Made by a program: the position numbers and the translations under genes. This document shows, in pieces, positions 24,464-32,700 of a stretch of DNA of 64,000 bases (its first letter is position 1; each line of letters opens with the position of its first letter). Origin of the DNA: RBG-16-66-20 sp052386675 (GTDB lineage Bacteria; Pseudomonadota; Gammaproteobacteria; Burkholderiales; SG8-39); NCBI GenBank assembly GCA_052386675.1, contig JBQTJX010000021.1, positions 1 through 64,000 on the forward strand. Direction: 5' to 3'. The notes beneath the pieces were generated by a model, which worked only from the letters and a program-made list of their open reading frames with translations, ran no database searches and had not been told where the DNA came from.

Positions 24464-25422
24464 CCGGCGCCAGCGGCTTCGTCGGCACGGTGCTGGCACG
24501 GCAGCTGGCCGCGGCGGGCTGGCGCATCACCGCGATCCATCGTCCCGGATCGAACCTGAAGTACCTGCAGGGCATGCCGATCGAATGGCGTCCGGGCGAT
24601 GTCACCGACCGGAATTCGCTCATCGCGGCGCTGCCCGAAGGCGTGGATGCGGTGTACCACCTCGCCGGCGACACCAGCCTGTGGTCGCGCAACAACGCGC
24701 GCCAGACCCGGATCAACGTAGAGGGCACGCGCAACATGGTCGAGGCCGCGCTGGCCCGCAATGCCGGGCGCTTCGTGCACACCTCCAGCATCTCCGTCTA
24801 CGGCCTGCAGGCCGGCGTCATCGACGAGCGCGCGCAGCAGCTGGGGCGCGTGTCGCCGGTGAACTACCAGAAGAGCAAGTACCTCGCGGAGGAAGAGGTG
24901 CGCAAGGGCATTGCGCGGGGCCTGGACGCGGTGATCCTCAATCCGGCGGCGATCATGGGACCCTACGACACGGTGAACTGGGTGCGCATGATCCGGCTGG
25001 TGTGCGCGGGCAAGCTGCCTGGCGTGCCGCCGGGGCGGATGAGCTTCTGCCACGTCGACGAGGTGGCGCGGGCGCACATTGCCGCTTTCGATCGCGGGCG
25101 CAAGGGCGAGAACTACCTGCTGGGCGGGACCGATGCGCCGCTGGCGGAACTGGTGCGCGAGATCGGCGAGGTGGCCGGCGTGGCGCCGCCCACGCGCGTG
25201 ACGCCCGCCTGGCTGCTGCGCGCGGTGGGGCAGGCAAGCGAATGGGCGTCGCTCGTCACCGGGCGCGAGCCGCGCTTTACCCCCGAGAGCGCGCGCATGG
25301 CGACGCGGCACCTGCATTGCGACTGCGGCAAGGCCGTGCGGGAGCTCGGCTTCCAGCCGGTCCCGCTGCGCAAGCTGGTCGAGGACAGCTACGCCTGGCT
25401 CGAGGCCGAGCGGCTAATATAG
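24442..25422 (+). CDS. NAD(P)-dependent epimerase/dehydratase (extended SDR, dihydroflavonol-reductase-like)
   Basis: About 326 residues. The nucleotide-binding motif is FLTGASGFVGTVLARQL near the N-terminus; the catalytic Tyr and Lys are in NYQKSKYLAEEE (Y-x-x-x-K). GTG 24442 is the only start that keeps the full Rossmann strand, overlapping the previous gene by 22 bases. DFR-like SDRs reduce aldehydes or ketones or act on hopanoid or sugar precursors. It is the last enzyme of the metY-hydrolase-SDR run. Confidence 0.85.
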   Translation: MGKAAFLTGASGFVGTVLARQLAAAGWRITAIHRPGSNLKYLQGMPIEWRPGDVTDRNSLIAALPEGVDAVYHLAGDTSLWSRNNARQTRINVEGTRNMVEAALARNAGRFVHTSSISVYGLQAGVIDERAQQLGRVSPVNYQKSKYLAEEEVRKGIARGLDAVILNPAAIMGPYDTVNWVRMIRLVCAGKLPGVPPGRMSFCHVDEVARAHIAAFDRGRKGENYLLGGTDAPLAELVREIGEVAGVAPPTRVTPAWLLRAVGQASEWASLVTGREPRFTPESARMATRHLHCDCGKAVRELGFQPVPLRKLVEDSYAWLEAERLI

Positions 25423-25440
25423 CGGCCAGGGAGATCGCGC

Positions 25441-25677
25441 ATGGATGCCAACTCGAAGATCAACGAACCCGAAACCGGCAGCGGCATGACCGGGCTGCTG
25501 CGTGCATCTGCCGCGCTCGCGGTGGTGGTGCTCGCGCTCATCGGCGTGCTCGCGGTGCTGGACGTGATCCCCTCCGAGGTGCTGAAGGAATGGGCGACGA
25601 AGATCGGCCTCGTCATCCTGATCCTGGTCGCGGCGGCGGTGGCGATTGCCGCCCTGGTGCGCGGCGGCAAATCCTAG
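25441..25677 (+). CDS. Small membrane protein
   Basis: 78 residues with two hydrophobic stretches, about 21-40 (LRASAALAVVVLALIGVLAV) and 54-72 (KIGLVILILVAAAVAIAALV), joined by a short charged linker. An inner-membrane hairpin with both ends on one side is likely. AGGGAGA lies about 8 bases before ATG 25441. I do not recognise the family. It is probably co-transcribed with the SDR gene 18 bases upstream. Confidence 0.6.
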   Translation: MDANSKINEPETGSGMTGLLRASAALAVVVLALIGVLAVLDVIPSEVLKEWATKIGLVILILVAAAVAIAALVRGGKS

Positions 25678-25693
25678 GCGGTCCTGGACAACC

Positions 25694-27226
25694 CTAGACC
25701 GGCGCCACCTGCGCCAGCGCCGGCGAGCGCGCGGCGGGCAGATTGTCGTAGAGGTCCGCGACCAGGTCGCCCTTGAGGCTGGCGCGCGCAGGGTCGCTCC
25801 ACAGGTTCTCCCACTGCCGCGGATCGTTGGCGAGGTCGTAGAGCTCGCCCTCGGTCCCCTCGTGCGTATTGCTCGGCTCGCAGACCGTGCACAGGAAGCC
25901 GTCGCGGAAGATGGAGCGCAAGCGGATCTCGCGGCCGCCGAAGCCGCCATCCCATTCCGTGAGCACGCGCTCGCGCCCGCCGGCGCCAGATACCGGCAGC
26001 GGCGCGCCCTGCATGCGCGCCTCCGGCGCGATGCCGGCGATGGCGCAGAAAGTGCGCGCGAGGTCGACGTGGCCCACCGGCGCCTCGACCACGGCGGGCG
26101 CAATGCCCGCGGAGGGCGCCGGGCGCCAGACCAGGGGCACGCGCATCAGCGAATCGACGTGATAAGGGCCCTTGAACAGCATGCCGAAGTCGCCCTGGAA
26201 CTCGCCGTGGTCCGTGGTGTAGAGCACATCGGTGTCGGCGCCCCAGCCGCGCCGGTCGATGTGGCCCAGCACCCTGGCCAGCGCCTCGTCGATGAGTTCG
26301 TTCTCGATGTGCACCATCGCGTTCACCTCGCGGATCTGGTCGGCGCTGAGCTGGCAGGGCACGAACTCGGGCGGAATTTCGTAGTTGAATTGCGCGCGCC
26401 CGAGGTACCAGTCGAGCCAGTGGCGCGGCTTCTTCGCGAGGATGCGCTCGGCCTGGTCGCGGCTTCCAGGGTAGCCCGCAGGCAGCGGCAGGTCGCGCCA
26501 GTTGACGCGCTTCAGTTCCGAGGCCGGCGGATCCCAGGGGTGGTGCGGATCCGGGAAGCTCATCCAGACAAACCAGTCCTCGTCGGCGGACAGCGTGTCC
26601 AGGAACGCGATGACGCGGTCGGCCACCCAATCGGTGTGGTACAGCTCGCGCGGGATGGCGTTGTGCCAGACCTGGATTGCACCGGTGTCACCGCCGCGGC
26701 GGCAGCTGATGGTCTTCTCGGGCGTGACGTACTCGTGGTAGCCGCCCGCCGCGCCAGGGTGGTGCTCGGCCAGCCACTTCGGGTAGTGGTACAGGCTGCG
26801 CCCGGCGCGCCCGGTGTGCGCGCACAGTTCCATGCGCTCGAAACCGCGGTGCGGACCGCTCAAGCCACGGCTGGCGGCAAAGTTCTCGTAGTACGGGCCG
26901 CCCGGCGCCGAGGAGGGCTCGAAGTGCGCCTTGCCGATGAGCGCGGTGCGGTAGCCCGCCTCATGGAGCAGGCGGGCGACGTCCGGCCCATCTTCCGGCA
27001 GCGGGATCCCGTTCATGGTCACGCCGTGGCTGCGCACGTGCTGGCCGGTGAGCATGGTCGAGCGCGCCGGCATGCACACCACGTTCTGGTTGTGCGCGCG
27101 CCGGAAGTTGATGCCGGCGGCGGCCAGCGCGTCCACCGCCGGCGTGCGCGCGACGCGCCCGCCGTTGGCTCCGATCGCGTCCCAGCGCTGCTGGTCGGTG
27201 GTGACGAACAGGATCTTGCGGCCCAT
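25694..27226 (-). CDS. Sulfatase-family hydrolase
   Basis: 510 residues. The sulfatase signature is C51-M-P-A-R (CMPARSTMLTG), where the Cys is converted to formylglycine. D11 (VTTDQQRW) and DHGEFQGDFGMLFKG supply metal ligands. No signal peptide is visible, so it acts in the cytoplasm, which favours arylsulfatases or phosphonate-monoester-type hydrolases of imported compounds. It is last in an operon of IclR, CoA-transferase, nitronate monooxygenase and Bug receptor (12-base gap), suggesting that a sulfated or phosphonated acid is a nutrient. Confidence 0.88.
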   Translation of the reverse strand: MGRKILFVTTDQQRWDAIGANGGRVARTPAVDALAAAGINFRRAHNQNVVCMPARSTMLTGQHVRSHGVTMNGIPLPEDGPDVARLLHEAGYRTALIGKAHFEPSSAPGGPYYENFAASRGLSGPHRGFERMELCAHTGRAGRSLYHYPKWLAEHHPGAAGGYHEYVTPEKTISCRRGGDTGAIQVWHNAIPRELYHTDWVADRVIAFLDTLSADEDWFVWMSFPDPHHPWDPPASELKRVNWRDLPLPAGYPGSRDQAERILAKKPRHWLDWYLGRAQFNYEIPPEFVPCQLSADQIREVNAMVHIENELIDEALARVLGHIDRRGWGADTDVLYTTDHGEFQGDFGMLFKGPYHVDSLMRVPLVWRPAPSAGIAPAVVEAPVGHVDLARTFCAIAGIAPEARMQGAPLPVSGAGGRERVLTEWDGGFGGREIRLRSIFRDGFLCTVCEPSNTHEGTEGELYDLANDPRQWENLWSDPARASLKGDLVADLYDNLPAARSPALAQVAPV

Positions 27227-27238
27227 GCGCGCGGCGCC

Positions 27239-28216
27239 CTATTTCGCCTCGATGCCCGCGGCCTTGGTGAACTTCGCCCAGCGCGCCGAGTCCTCGGCGA
27301 TCATCTTGTCGGTCTGCGCCACGCTCCAGCCGGCAGCCACGGCGCCGCCGATCTTTTCGACGCGCGCGACGGCCGCGGGGTCTGCGAGCACCTCGTTGAT
27401 CGCCTTGTTCAGGCGCTCGAGCACCGCGGCCGGCGTTTTCCGGGGCGCGACGAACGCGTACCAGGAGTTGACCTGCGAGTCGGCGAAGCCCTGCTCGGCC
27501 ATGGTGGGGATATCGGCGAACTGTTTGTCGCGCGCGGGCGCCGCCATGGCGATGCCGACCGCCTTGCCGGCCTTCAGTTGCGCGGCGATCGTGGCGTAGG
27601 GGAAGAAGCCGAAGTGCACCGCGCCCGAGAGCAGGTCGGGCACCGCGGGCGGCACGCCCTTGTAATTGATCGAGACCATCTTCGTGCCGGTGTTCTGCAG
27701 CAGCAGCTCGGTGCTGACGTGCGGCGAGGAGCCGTTGCCCGGGTTCATGTAGTTGAGCTGGCCGGGCCTGGCCTTGGCGAGCTCGATCAGGCCCTTCATG
27801 TCCTTCACGCCCAGCGTGGTCGACACCACCGCGATATTGGCGACCACGCCCACGTGCGCCACGCCCACGAAATCGGCCGGCGCGCTCCAGCGCACCTTGT
27901 TCAGATGCGGTGTCACCGTCGTCGCGAGAGTCCCCATCAACAGCACGTGCCCGTCCGGATCGGCGCGCATCACCTCCTCGGTGCCGATGGCGGTGTTGGC
28001 GCCGGGCTTGGCCTCGACGATGACCGGCTGGCCCAGCTTGCCCGGCAGGCCGTCGGTCACCGCGCGCGCCATCAGGTCGACGATGCCGCCGGCGGGGTAG
28101 GGCACGATGACGCGGATCGGCTTGGTGGGGAAGGCCTGCGCTCCGGCCTGCGGGGCCCAGGCGGCAATGCCGGCGAATGCGAACGCGACTGCGACAACCA
28201 GGGTTCTGCGCTTCAT
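27239..28216 (-). CDS. Bug/TctC-family receptor
   Basis: 325 residues with a signal peptide (VAVAFAFAGIAAWAPQAGAQA) and FPTKPIRVIVPYPAGGIVDLMARAV, then VIVEAKPGANTAIGTEEVM. It is periplasmic and probably binds the substrate of this operon. ATG 28216 shares the ATGA junction with the stop of the nitronate monooxygenase gene. No membrane partner genes are nearby. Confidence 0.92.
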   Translation of the reverse strand: MKRRTLVVAVAFAFAGIAAWAPQAGAQAFPTKPIRVIVPYPAGGIVDLMARAVTDGLPGKLGQPVIVEAKPGANTAIGTEEVMRADPDGHVLLMGTLATTVTPHLNKVRWSAPADFVGVAHVGVVANIAVVSTTLGVKDMKGLIELAKARPGQLNYMNPGNGSSPHVSTELLLQNTGTKMVSINYKGVPPAVPDLLSGAVHFGFFPYATIAAQLKAGKAVGIAMAAPARDKQFADIPTMAEQGFADSQVNSWYAFVAPRKTPAAVLERLNKAINEVLADPAAVARVEKIGGAVAAGWSVAQTDKMIAEDSARWAKFTKAAGIEAK

Positions 28217-29328
28217 GATTCCTCCTTGGAAAATTGTGCTTCAAGATCGTCGAGCGCCCCGAGCGTCTCCCGCGCGAGCCGCCCGATGATGTCCTCCACC
28301 GTGGTGAGCGTGTTGAACCAGGCGATGGACTGTCCCGCTGCCTCGTAGACCAGTTCCGGCACCTGGTGTTCCTCGATCGCCGCCAGCAGCTCGCCGGTGA
28401 GCGCGTGCTGGTAAGGCATGGGCAGGGGCGCGGGCGCCCCGGGCGCGTCCCATTCGTCCGACCACGCGCTCTTCACCACCCGGCAAGGCTTGCCGCTGTG
28501 GGCGCGGGTGATCAGCGTGTCCTCGCTGCGCGCGGCCAGCAGCTTCGCCAGCAGCGCGGGCGGCGTCGCGTACTCGCGCGTGGCGAGCCACGCAGTGCCC
28601 AGCCAGACGCCCTGCGCGCCCATGGCGAGGGCCGCCGCCACCTGCCGGCCGCAGCCCACGCCGCCGGCGGCGAGGACAGGCACATTTGCGCCTTCGCGTT
28701 CGACCGCCTCTATCACCTGCGGCACCAGGCAGAAGGTGCCGATGGGGCCGGTGTGGCCGCCGGCGTCGTAGCCCTGCGCCACCAGCACGTCGATGCCGGC
28801 CTCGAGCGCGGGCCCGACGTGGCGCGGGCTGCCCACGAGCGCAAAAGCAGTCTTGCCGGCCTGCTTCGCCCGCTGCACCACGGCTTTGGGCAAGCCCACG
28901 GCGGTTGCGACCGCGTCCACGTCGGAGGCGAGCACCGCATCGGTCTGGGCGCGGAAGAAGGCCTCGTTGCGCACCGTGTTGGCGAAGAAGTTCGGTTTCG
29001 TCGGCGCCGGCACGCCGTACTTGGCCTTCAACTGCTCGATGAAGGCCACGTGCGCCGCCGGCAGCTTGGCGCGCGCCGCGGCCACGCTCGGCTCGTCTCC
29101 GGCGAGGGCCGGATACATCAGGTCCACGCCATATGGCCGCTTCCCGAGCCGCGCGCGGATCGCGGCCAGTTCCGGGCCGATGCGTTCCGGGGCCTCGCGC
29201 GCCGCGCCGAACACCGGGAAGGCACCGGCCTCGGCAATCGCGATGGTGACCTCCACCGAGTGCGAAAAGCCGAAGATCGGCAGCTCGATGCCGAGGCGTT
29301 CGCAGAGGCTGTTCTTCAGGCGATTCAT
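28213..29328 (-). CDS. Nitronate monooxygenase-family FMN enzyme
   Basis: 371 residues of the 2-nitropropane dioxygenase TIM-barrel fold. It begins with LCERLGIELPIFGFSHSVEVTIAIAEAGAFPVF; the FMN phosphate site is recognisable in AQGYDAGGHTG and VLAAGGVGCGRQVAAALAMGAQGVWLGTAWL, and an active-site His lies in GGHTG. Relatives oxidise alkyl nitronates or act as enoyl reductases on acyl thioesters. ATG 29328 is 5 bases after the CoA-transferase stop. Confidence 0.85.
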   Translation of the reverse strand: MNRLKNSLCERLGIELPIFGFSHSVEVTIAIAEAGAFPVFGAAREAPERIGPELAAIRARLGKRPYGVDLMYPALAGDEPSVAAARAKLPAAHVAFIEQLKAKYGVPAPTKPNFFANTVRNEAFFRAQTDAVLASDVDAVATAVGLPKAVVQRAKQAGKTAFALVGSPRHVGPALEAGIDVLVAQGYDAGGHTGPIGTFCLVPQVIEAVEREGANVPVLAAGGVGCGRQVAAALAMGAQGVWLGTAWLATREYATPPALLAKLLAARSEDTLITRAHSGKPCRVVKSAWSDEWDAPGAPAPLPMPYQHALTGELLAAIEEHQVPELVYEAAGQSIAWFNTLTTVEDIIGRLARETLGALDDLEAQFSKEES

Positions 29329-29333
29329 GGCCG

Positions 29334-30527
29334 CTAGATCACCCCGGCGGCAGAGAGCCTTGCCTGTTCGTCCGCTGACAGGCCCAGCGCGCCCCAGACC
29401 CGGGCGTTGTCGCAACCGACCGCGCCAGCGGCATGGCGAATGCGGCCGGGATCGCGCGCGAAGCGCGGCACCACGTTCTGCATCGCCACGGTGCCGAAAT
29501 CGGCGTCCGGCACGCGGGTGATCGCCTCGCGCGCGCGCAGCTGCGGGTCGGCGAACACCTGGTCGATGGAATAGATGGGCGCGATGGTGCCCTGCGCCGC
29601 CTCGAAGGCCGCCAGCACTTCCTCGAGCGTGCAGCCGGCGCACCAGGCGGAGAAGATGGTGTTCAGTTCCTCGGCGTGCTCCACGCGCAGGGCATTCGAG
29701 GCGAAGCGCGGGTCCGCGATCAGGTCGGCGCGGCCGATGGCGCGGCAGTTGTTCGCCCACAGCGCGTTGGTCGAGCCCGCGAGCGTCACCCAGCGCGCGT
29801 CCTTCGTGCGGTACACCGCCGCCGGGGCGGAATACTGGTTGGCGTTGCCCGAGCGCTCGCGCACCGTGCCCAGCTGGTCGTGCTCGATGGCGAGGAAATC
29901 CAGCAGCTTCAGCGTCGCCTCGGTGAGCGACAGGTCGATCTCCTCGCCCGGCGCGTCGCGGTCCCGCGCCCGCTTCCAGCACGCGGCCATGATGCCCAGG
30001 GCGCCGAAAAGGCCGCCGATGGCGTCGCCGATCGGGTAGCCGGCGTGCATCGGTTCGCCGCCGGGCTCGCCGGTGATGTAGGCCAGGCCACCCATGGCCT
30101 CGAAGATGCGCGCAAAGCCAGGCCGGTTGCGATAGGGGCCGTCCTGGCCGAAGCCGGTGGCGCGCAGGATCACGAGCCGCGGCTGGACCGACCACAGTGT
30201 CGCCTTGTCCAGGCCCCACTTGTCCAGCGTGCCCGGACGGAAATTCTCGATCAGCACGTCGAAATCCGGCAGCAGCCGCTTGAGCAGCGCCACGCCCTCG
30301 GGCTTCCTCAGGTCCAGCGTGGCGAGGGTCTTGCCGCGATTGGTGACCTTCCACCACAGCGGCTTGCCGTCCTTGAAGGGCGGGAAGCCGCGCGCGCCGT
30401 CGCCCGCGCCCGGCATCTCCAGCTTGAGCACCTCGGCGCCGTAGTCCGCCAGCAGCGCCGCGGCCGAGGGCGCGGCGACGATGGTGGCGATGTCCAGGAC
30501 GCGCAGCCCCGCGAGCGGCCCGCTCAA
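29334..30527 (-). CDS. Family III CoA-transferase
   Basis: 397 residues. LAGLRVLDIATIVAAPSAAALLADYGAEVLKLEMPGAGD opens the fold, LIENFRPGTLDKWGLDKA is the ENFRPG region, and the Asp candidate is in YPIGDAIGG. The start is TTG 30527 with GGGAGG at good spacing, overlapping the stop of the IclR gene (TTGA). It would activate the imported acid to its CoA ester. Confidence 0.9.
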   Translation of the reverse strand: MSGPLAGLRVLDIATIVAAPSAAALLADYGAEVLKLEMPGAGDGARGFPPFKDGKPLWWKVTNRGKTLATLDLRKPEGVALLKRLLPDFDVLIENFRPGTLDKWGLDKATLWSVQPRLVILRATGFGQDGPYRNRPGFARIFEAMGGLAYITGEPGGEPMHAGYPIGDAIGGLFGALGIMAACWKRARDRDAPGEEIDLSLTEATLKLLDFLAIEHDQLGTVRERSGNANQYSAPAAVYRTKDARWVTLAGSTNALWANNCRAIGRADLIADPRFASNALRVEHAEELNTIFSAWCAGCTLEEVLAAFEAAQGTIAPIYSIDQVFADPQLRAREAITRVPDADFGTVAMQNVVPRFARDPGRIRHAAGAVGCDNARVWGALGLSADEQARLSAAGVI

Positions 30528-31324
30528 GTCGCCTCCCGCTCGAGCATCATGCGGATGGAGCGCGCCAGTCCCGCCATGCGCGGCGCCCAGTCCTCGCGCA
30601 CCGACTCGGGCGTGATGCGGAAGGCCGGGATGCCGCAGTTGATCGCGAGGCAATCGCCCTCGGGCGTGCGCAGCAGCGGCGCGGCCACCGCGAATATTTC
30701 CGGCCGCCATTCGCCCAGCGCGACGCAGACGCCGTCCTTGCGGCAGGCCTCGATGCCGGCGAGGGCGTTGCGGCGGCCGGCGCGGTACGCCTGTGGCTGC
30801 TCCCGCTCGATCGTGGCGAAGGCCGCCTTCAGTTCGTCCGTGTCCATGAGCGACATCGCGGCGCGGCCGATGGCGGAGGTGATGAGCGGCACGGCGAAGC
30901 CCACTTCCGGGACGTGCGGGAAGCTCTGCGAGCTGCGCGCGGTTTCCATGTAGACGAGGTCGGCGCCGTCGGCGATGCCGATGGACACCGCGCCGCCCGC
31001 CAACTCGGCGAACTCGCGCATCATCGGCCTTGCCTGCTGGCGCACCCGGTATCCGGCGAGCAGCGGGTAGGCGACACCCAGCACCCGCACGCCGAGCCGG
31101 AAATGGCCGTCGGCATTGCGCTTCAGGTAACCCAGGGTGAGCAGCGTGTTCACCAGCCGCGACACCGTCGGACGCGAAAGGCCGGTGCGCGCGGCGAGTT
31201 CCGCGTTGGACAGCGACGACTCGCCGCCGCGGAAGGCGTCCAGCACGGCGAGACCGCGCGCCAGGGTGGTGGCGAAGAACGGGTCGGGGGTGTCGCTGGC
31301 GCGCTGGCGGACGGAGGCGGTCAC
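30524..31324 (-). CDS. IclR-family transcriptional regulator
   Basis: 266 residues: winged-helix N-domain (TTLARGLAVLDAFRGGESSLSNAELAARTGLSRPTVSRLVNTLLTLGYL) and the GAF-like effector domain (about 90-260). The start is GTG 31324. It leads the minus-strand operon and faces the acyl-CoA dehydrogenase at 31449 across a 124-base gap containing a 12-bp palindrome, so it probably controls both directions. Confidence 0.9.
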   Translation of the reverse strand: MTASVRQRASDTPDPFFATTLARGLAVLDAFRGGESSLSNAELAARTGLSRPTVSRLVNTLLTLGYLKRNADGHFRLGVRVLGVAYPLLAGYRVRQQARPMMREFAELAGGAVSIGIADGADLVYMETARSSQSFPHVPEVGFAVPLITSAIGRAAMSLMDTDELKAAFATIEREQPQAYRAGRRNALAGIEACRKDGVCVALGEWRPEIFAVAAPLLRTPEGDCLAINCGIPAFRITPESVREDWAPRMAGLARSIRMMLEREAT

Positions 31325-31355
31325 GGGCTGAACTTAATCAGCAAGGACTGCAATG

Positions 31356-31367
31356 TCAATATATTGA
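31356..31367. promoter_or_regulatory. Palindrome in the IclR / dehydrogenase divergent region
   Basis: TCAATATATTGA is a perfect 12-bp palindrome, strikingly AT-rich for this genome, 32 bases upstream of the IclR start. IclR-family regulators bind short palindromes in such divergent promoters, so this is the leading operator candidate. Binding is inferred. Confidence 0.55.
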
Positions 31368-31448
31368 AATGCTGCATCGCACACGTTCCGGTATATGCAA
31401 CAAGCTATGCCATACTGGCCCCAGGATCCGCTTCAGCGGGAGGCAGGG

Positions 31449-32696
31449 ATGGACTTCGAACTTTCACCGCGCGCCCGGGAGATGGCCGGCCGGGTCGGCG
31501 CCTTCATGGACCGCGAGGTGCTGCCGCGCCATCGCGAATGGACGCAGGCGGTGGTGCGCGAAGGCAGGGCAGGCGCCGCCTTCATGCCCGAGCTGCAGGC
31601 GAAGGCGCGCGCCGAAGGCCTGTGGAACCTCGCGCTGCCGGATCTTGCCGCGGACGAGCCCGGCACGCGCCTGGCGAACCTGGAATACGCCGGCTGCTGC
31701 GAGCTGATGGGGAGGCTTGCCTGGGCGCCGGAGGCCTTCAACTGCCAGGCGCCCGACGTGCCCAACATGATCACGCTGCACCAGTGCGCCAACCCGGAGC
31801 AGAAGCGCGCCTGGCTGGCGCCCCTGCTGGAAGCGAAGACGCGCTCGGCCTTCGGCATGACCGAGCCCGCGGTGGCCTCCTCGGATGCGACCAACATCGC
31901 CTGCCGCATAGAGCGCCAGGGCGGCGACTACGTCATCAACGGCCGCAAGTGGTTCTCCACCGGCGCGGCGCACCCGCGCTGCAGCCAGCTGATGGTGATG
32001 GGCGTGACCGAGGACAAAAGCGAGCGCACGCGCCGCCACAGCGTGGTCATGGTGCCGATGGACGCGCCCGGCCTGCGCCTGGTGCGCGAATTGGAATGGA
32101 TGGGCTTGCGCGACCATGTCGCCCCGATCGGCGAGCTGGAACTCGCGGACGTGCGCGTGCCGGTGGAGAACCGACTGGGCGCCGAGGGCGACGGCTTCAA
32201 GGTGGCGCAGGTGCGCCTGGGACCGGCGCGCGTGCACCACTGCATGCGCCAGATCGGGCTGGCCGGGCTGATGATCGACCTGATGCTCGCGCGCGCTGCC
32301 GAGCGCAGCACCTTCGGCCGGCGGGTCATCGAGTACGACACTGTGCAGCGCTGGATCGCGGAGTCGCGTGTCGAACTGGAGCAGGCCAAGCTGCTGACGC
32401 TCAAGTGCGCCTGGCTGCTGGATCGCCAGGGGCATCACGGCGCCTGGCGCGAAGTGTCGCTGGTCAAGCTCGCGGTGCCGGCGATGCTGCAGCGGGTGGC
32501 GGACCGCGCCATCCAGGTGTTCGGCGCGATGGGCGGGACGGATGACGTGCCCATCCACCACGCGCTCGCCTACGCGCGCCTGATGCGCATTGGCGACGGA
32601 CCGGACGAGGTGCACCTGCGGCAGGTGTTCCGGCAGGAGACGCCGCCGGCGTGGACGGTGGCGGAGTCGCCTTACGTGGTGCCGGCGCCGCGTTGA
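31449..32696 (+). CDS. Acyl-CoA dehydrogenase, ACAD10/11-like
   Basis: 415 residues. FGMTEPAVASSDATNIACRIERQG, INGRKWFSTGAAHPRC and ERSTFGRRVIEYDTVQRWIAESRVE are typical of the long ACAD10/11 branch. The C-terminus reads MRIGDGPDEVHLRQVF, placing Asp where other ACADs have the catalytic Glu. Relatives work with an APH-like kinase to process 4-hydroxyacyl-CoA (human ACAD10/11, Pseudomonas Lva pathway). An APH-like kinase does occur at 62958, 30 kb away. ATG 31449 follows GGGAGG by five bases. Confidence 0.9.
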   Translation: MDFELSPRAREMAGRVGAFMDREVLPRHREWTQAVVREGRAGAAFMPELQAKARAEGLWNLALPDLAADEPGTRLANLEYAGCCELMGRLAWAPEAFNCQAPDVPNMITLHQCANPEQKRAWLAPLLEAKTRSAFGMTEPAVASSDATNIACRIERQGGDYVINGRKWFSTGAAHPRCSQLMVMGVTEDKSERTRRHSVVMVPMDAPGLRLVRELEWMGLRDHVAPIGELELADVRVPVENRLGAEGDGFKVAQVRLGPARVHHCMRQIGLAGLMIDLMLARAAERSTFGRRVIEYDTVQRWIAESRVELEQAKLLTLKCAWLLDRQGHHGAWREVSLVKLAVPAMLQRVADRAIQVFGAMGGTDDVPIHHALAYARLMRIGDGPDEVHLRQVFRQETPPAWTVAESPYVVPAPR

Positions 32697-32700
32697 CGTC

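Noticed and set aside
25646..28348. A 900-codon open frame on the plus strand.
   Set aside because: It lies antisense to the sulfatase and Bug genes, whose motifs are unmistakable. Its Arg/His/Val-rich text without domains is what a high-GC genome gives in the opposite frame.
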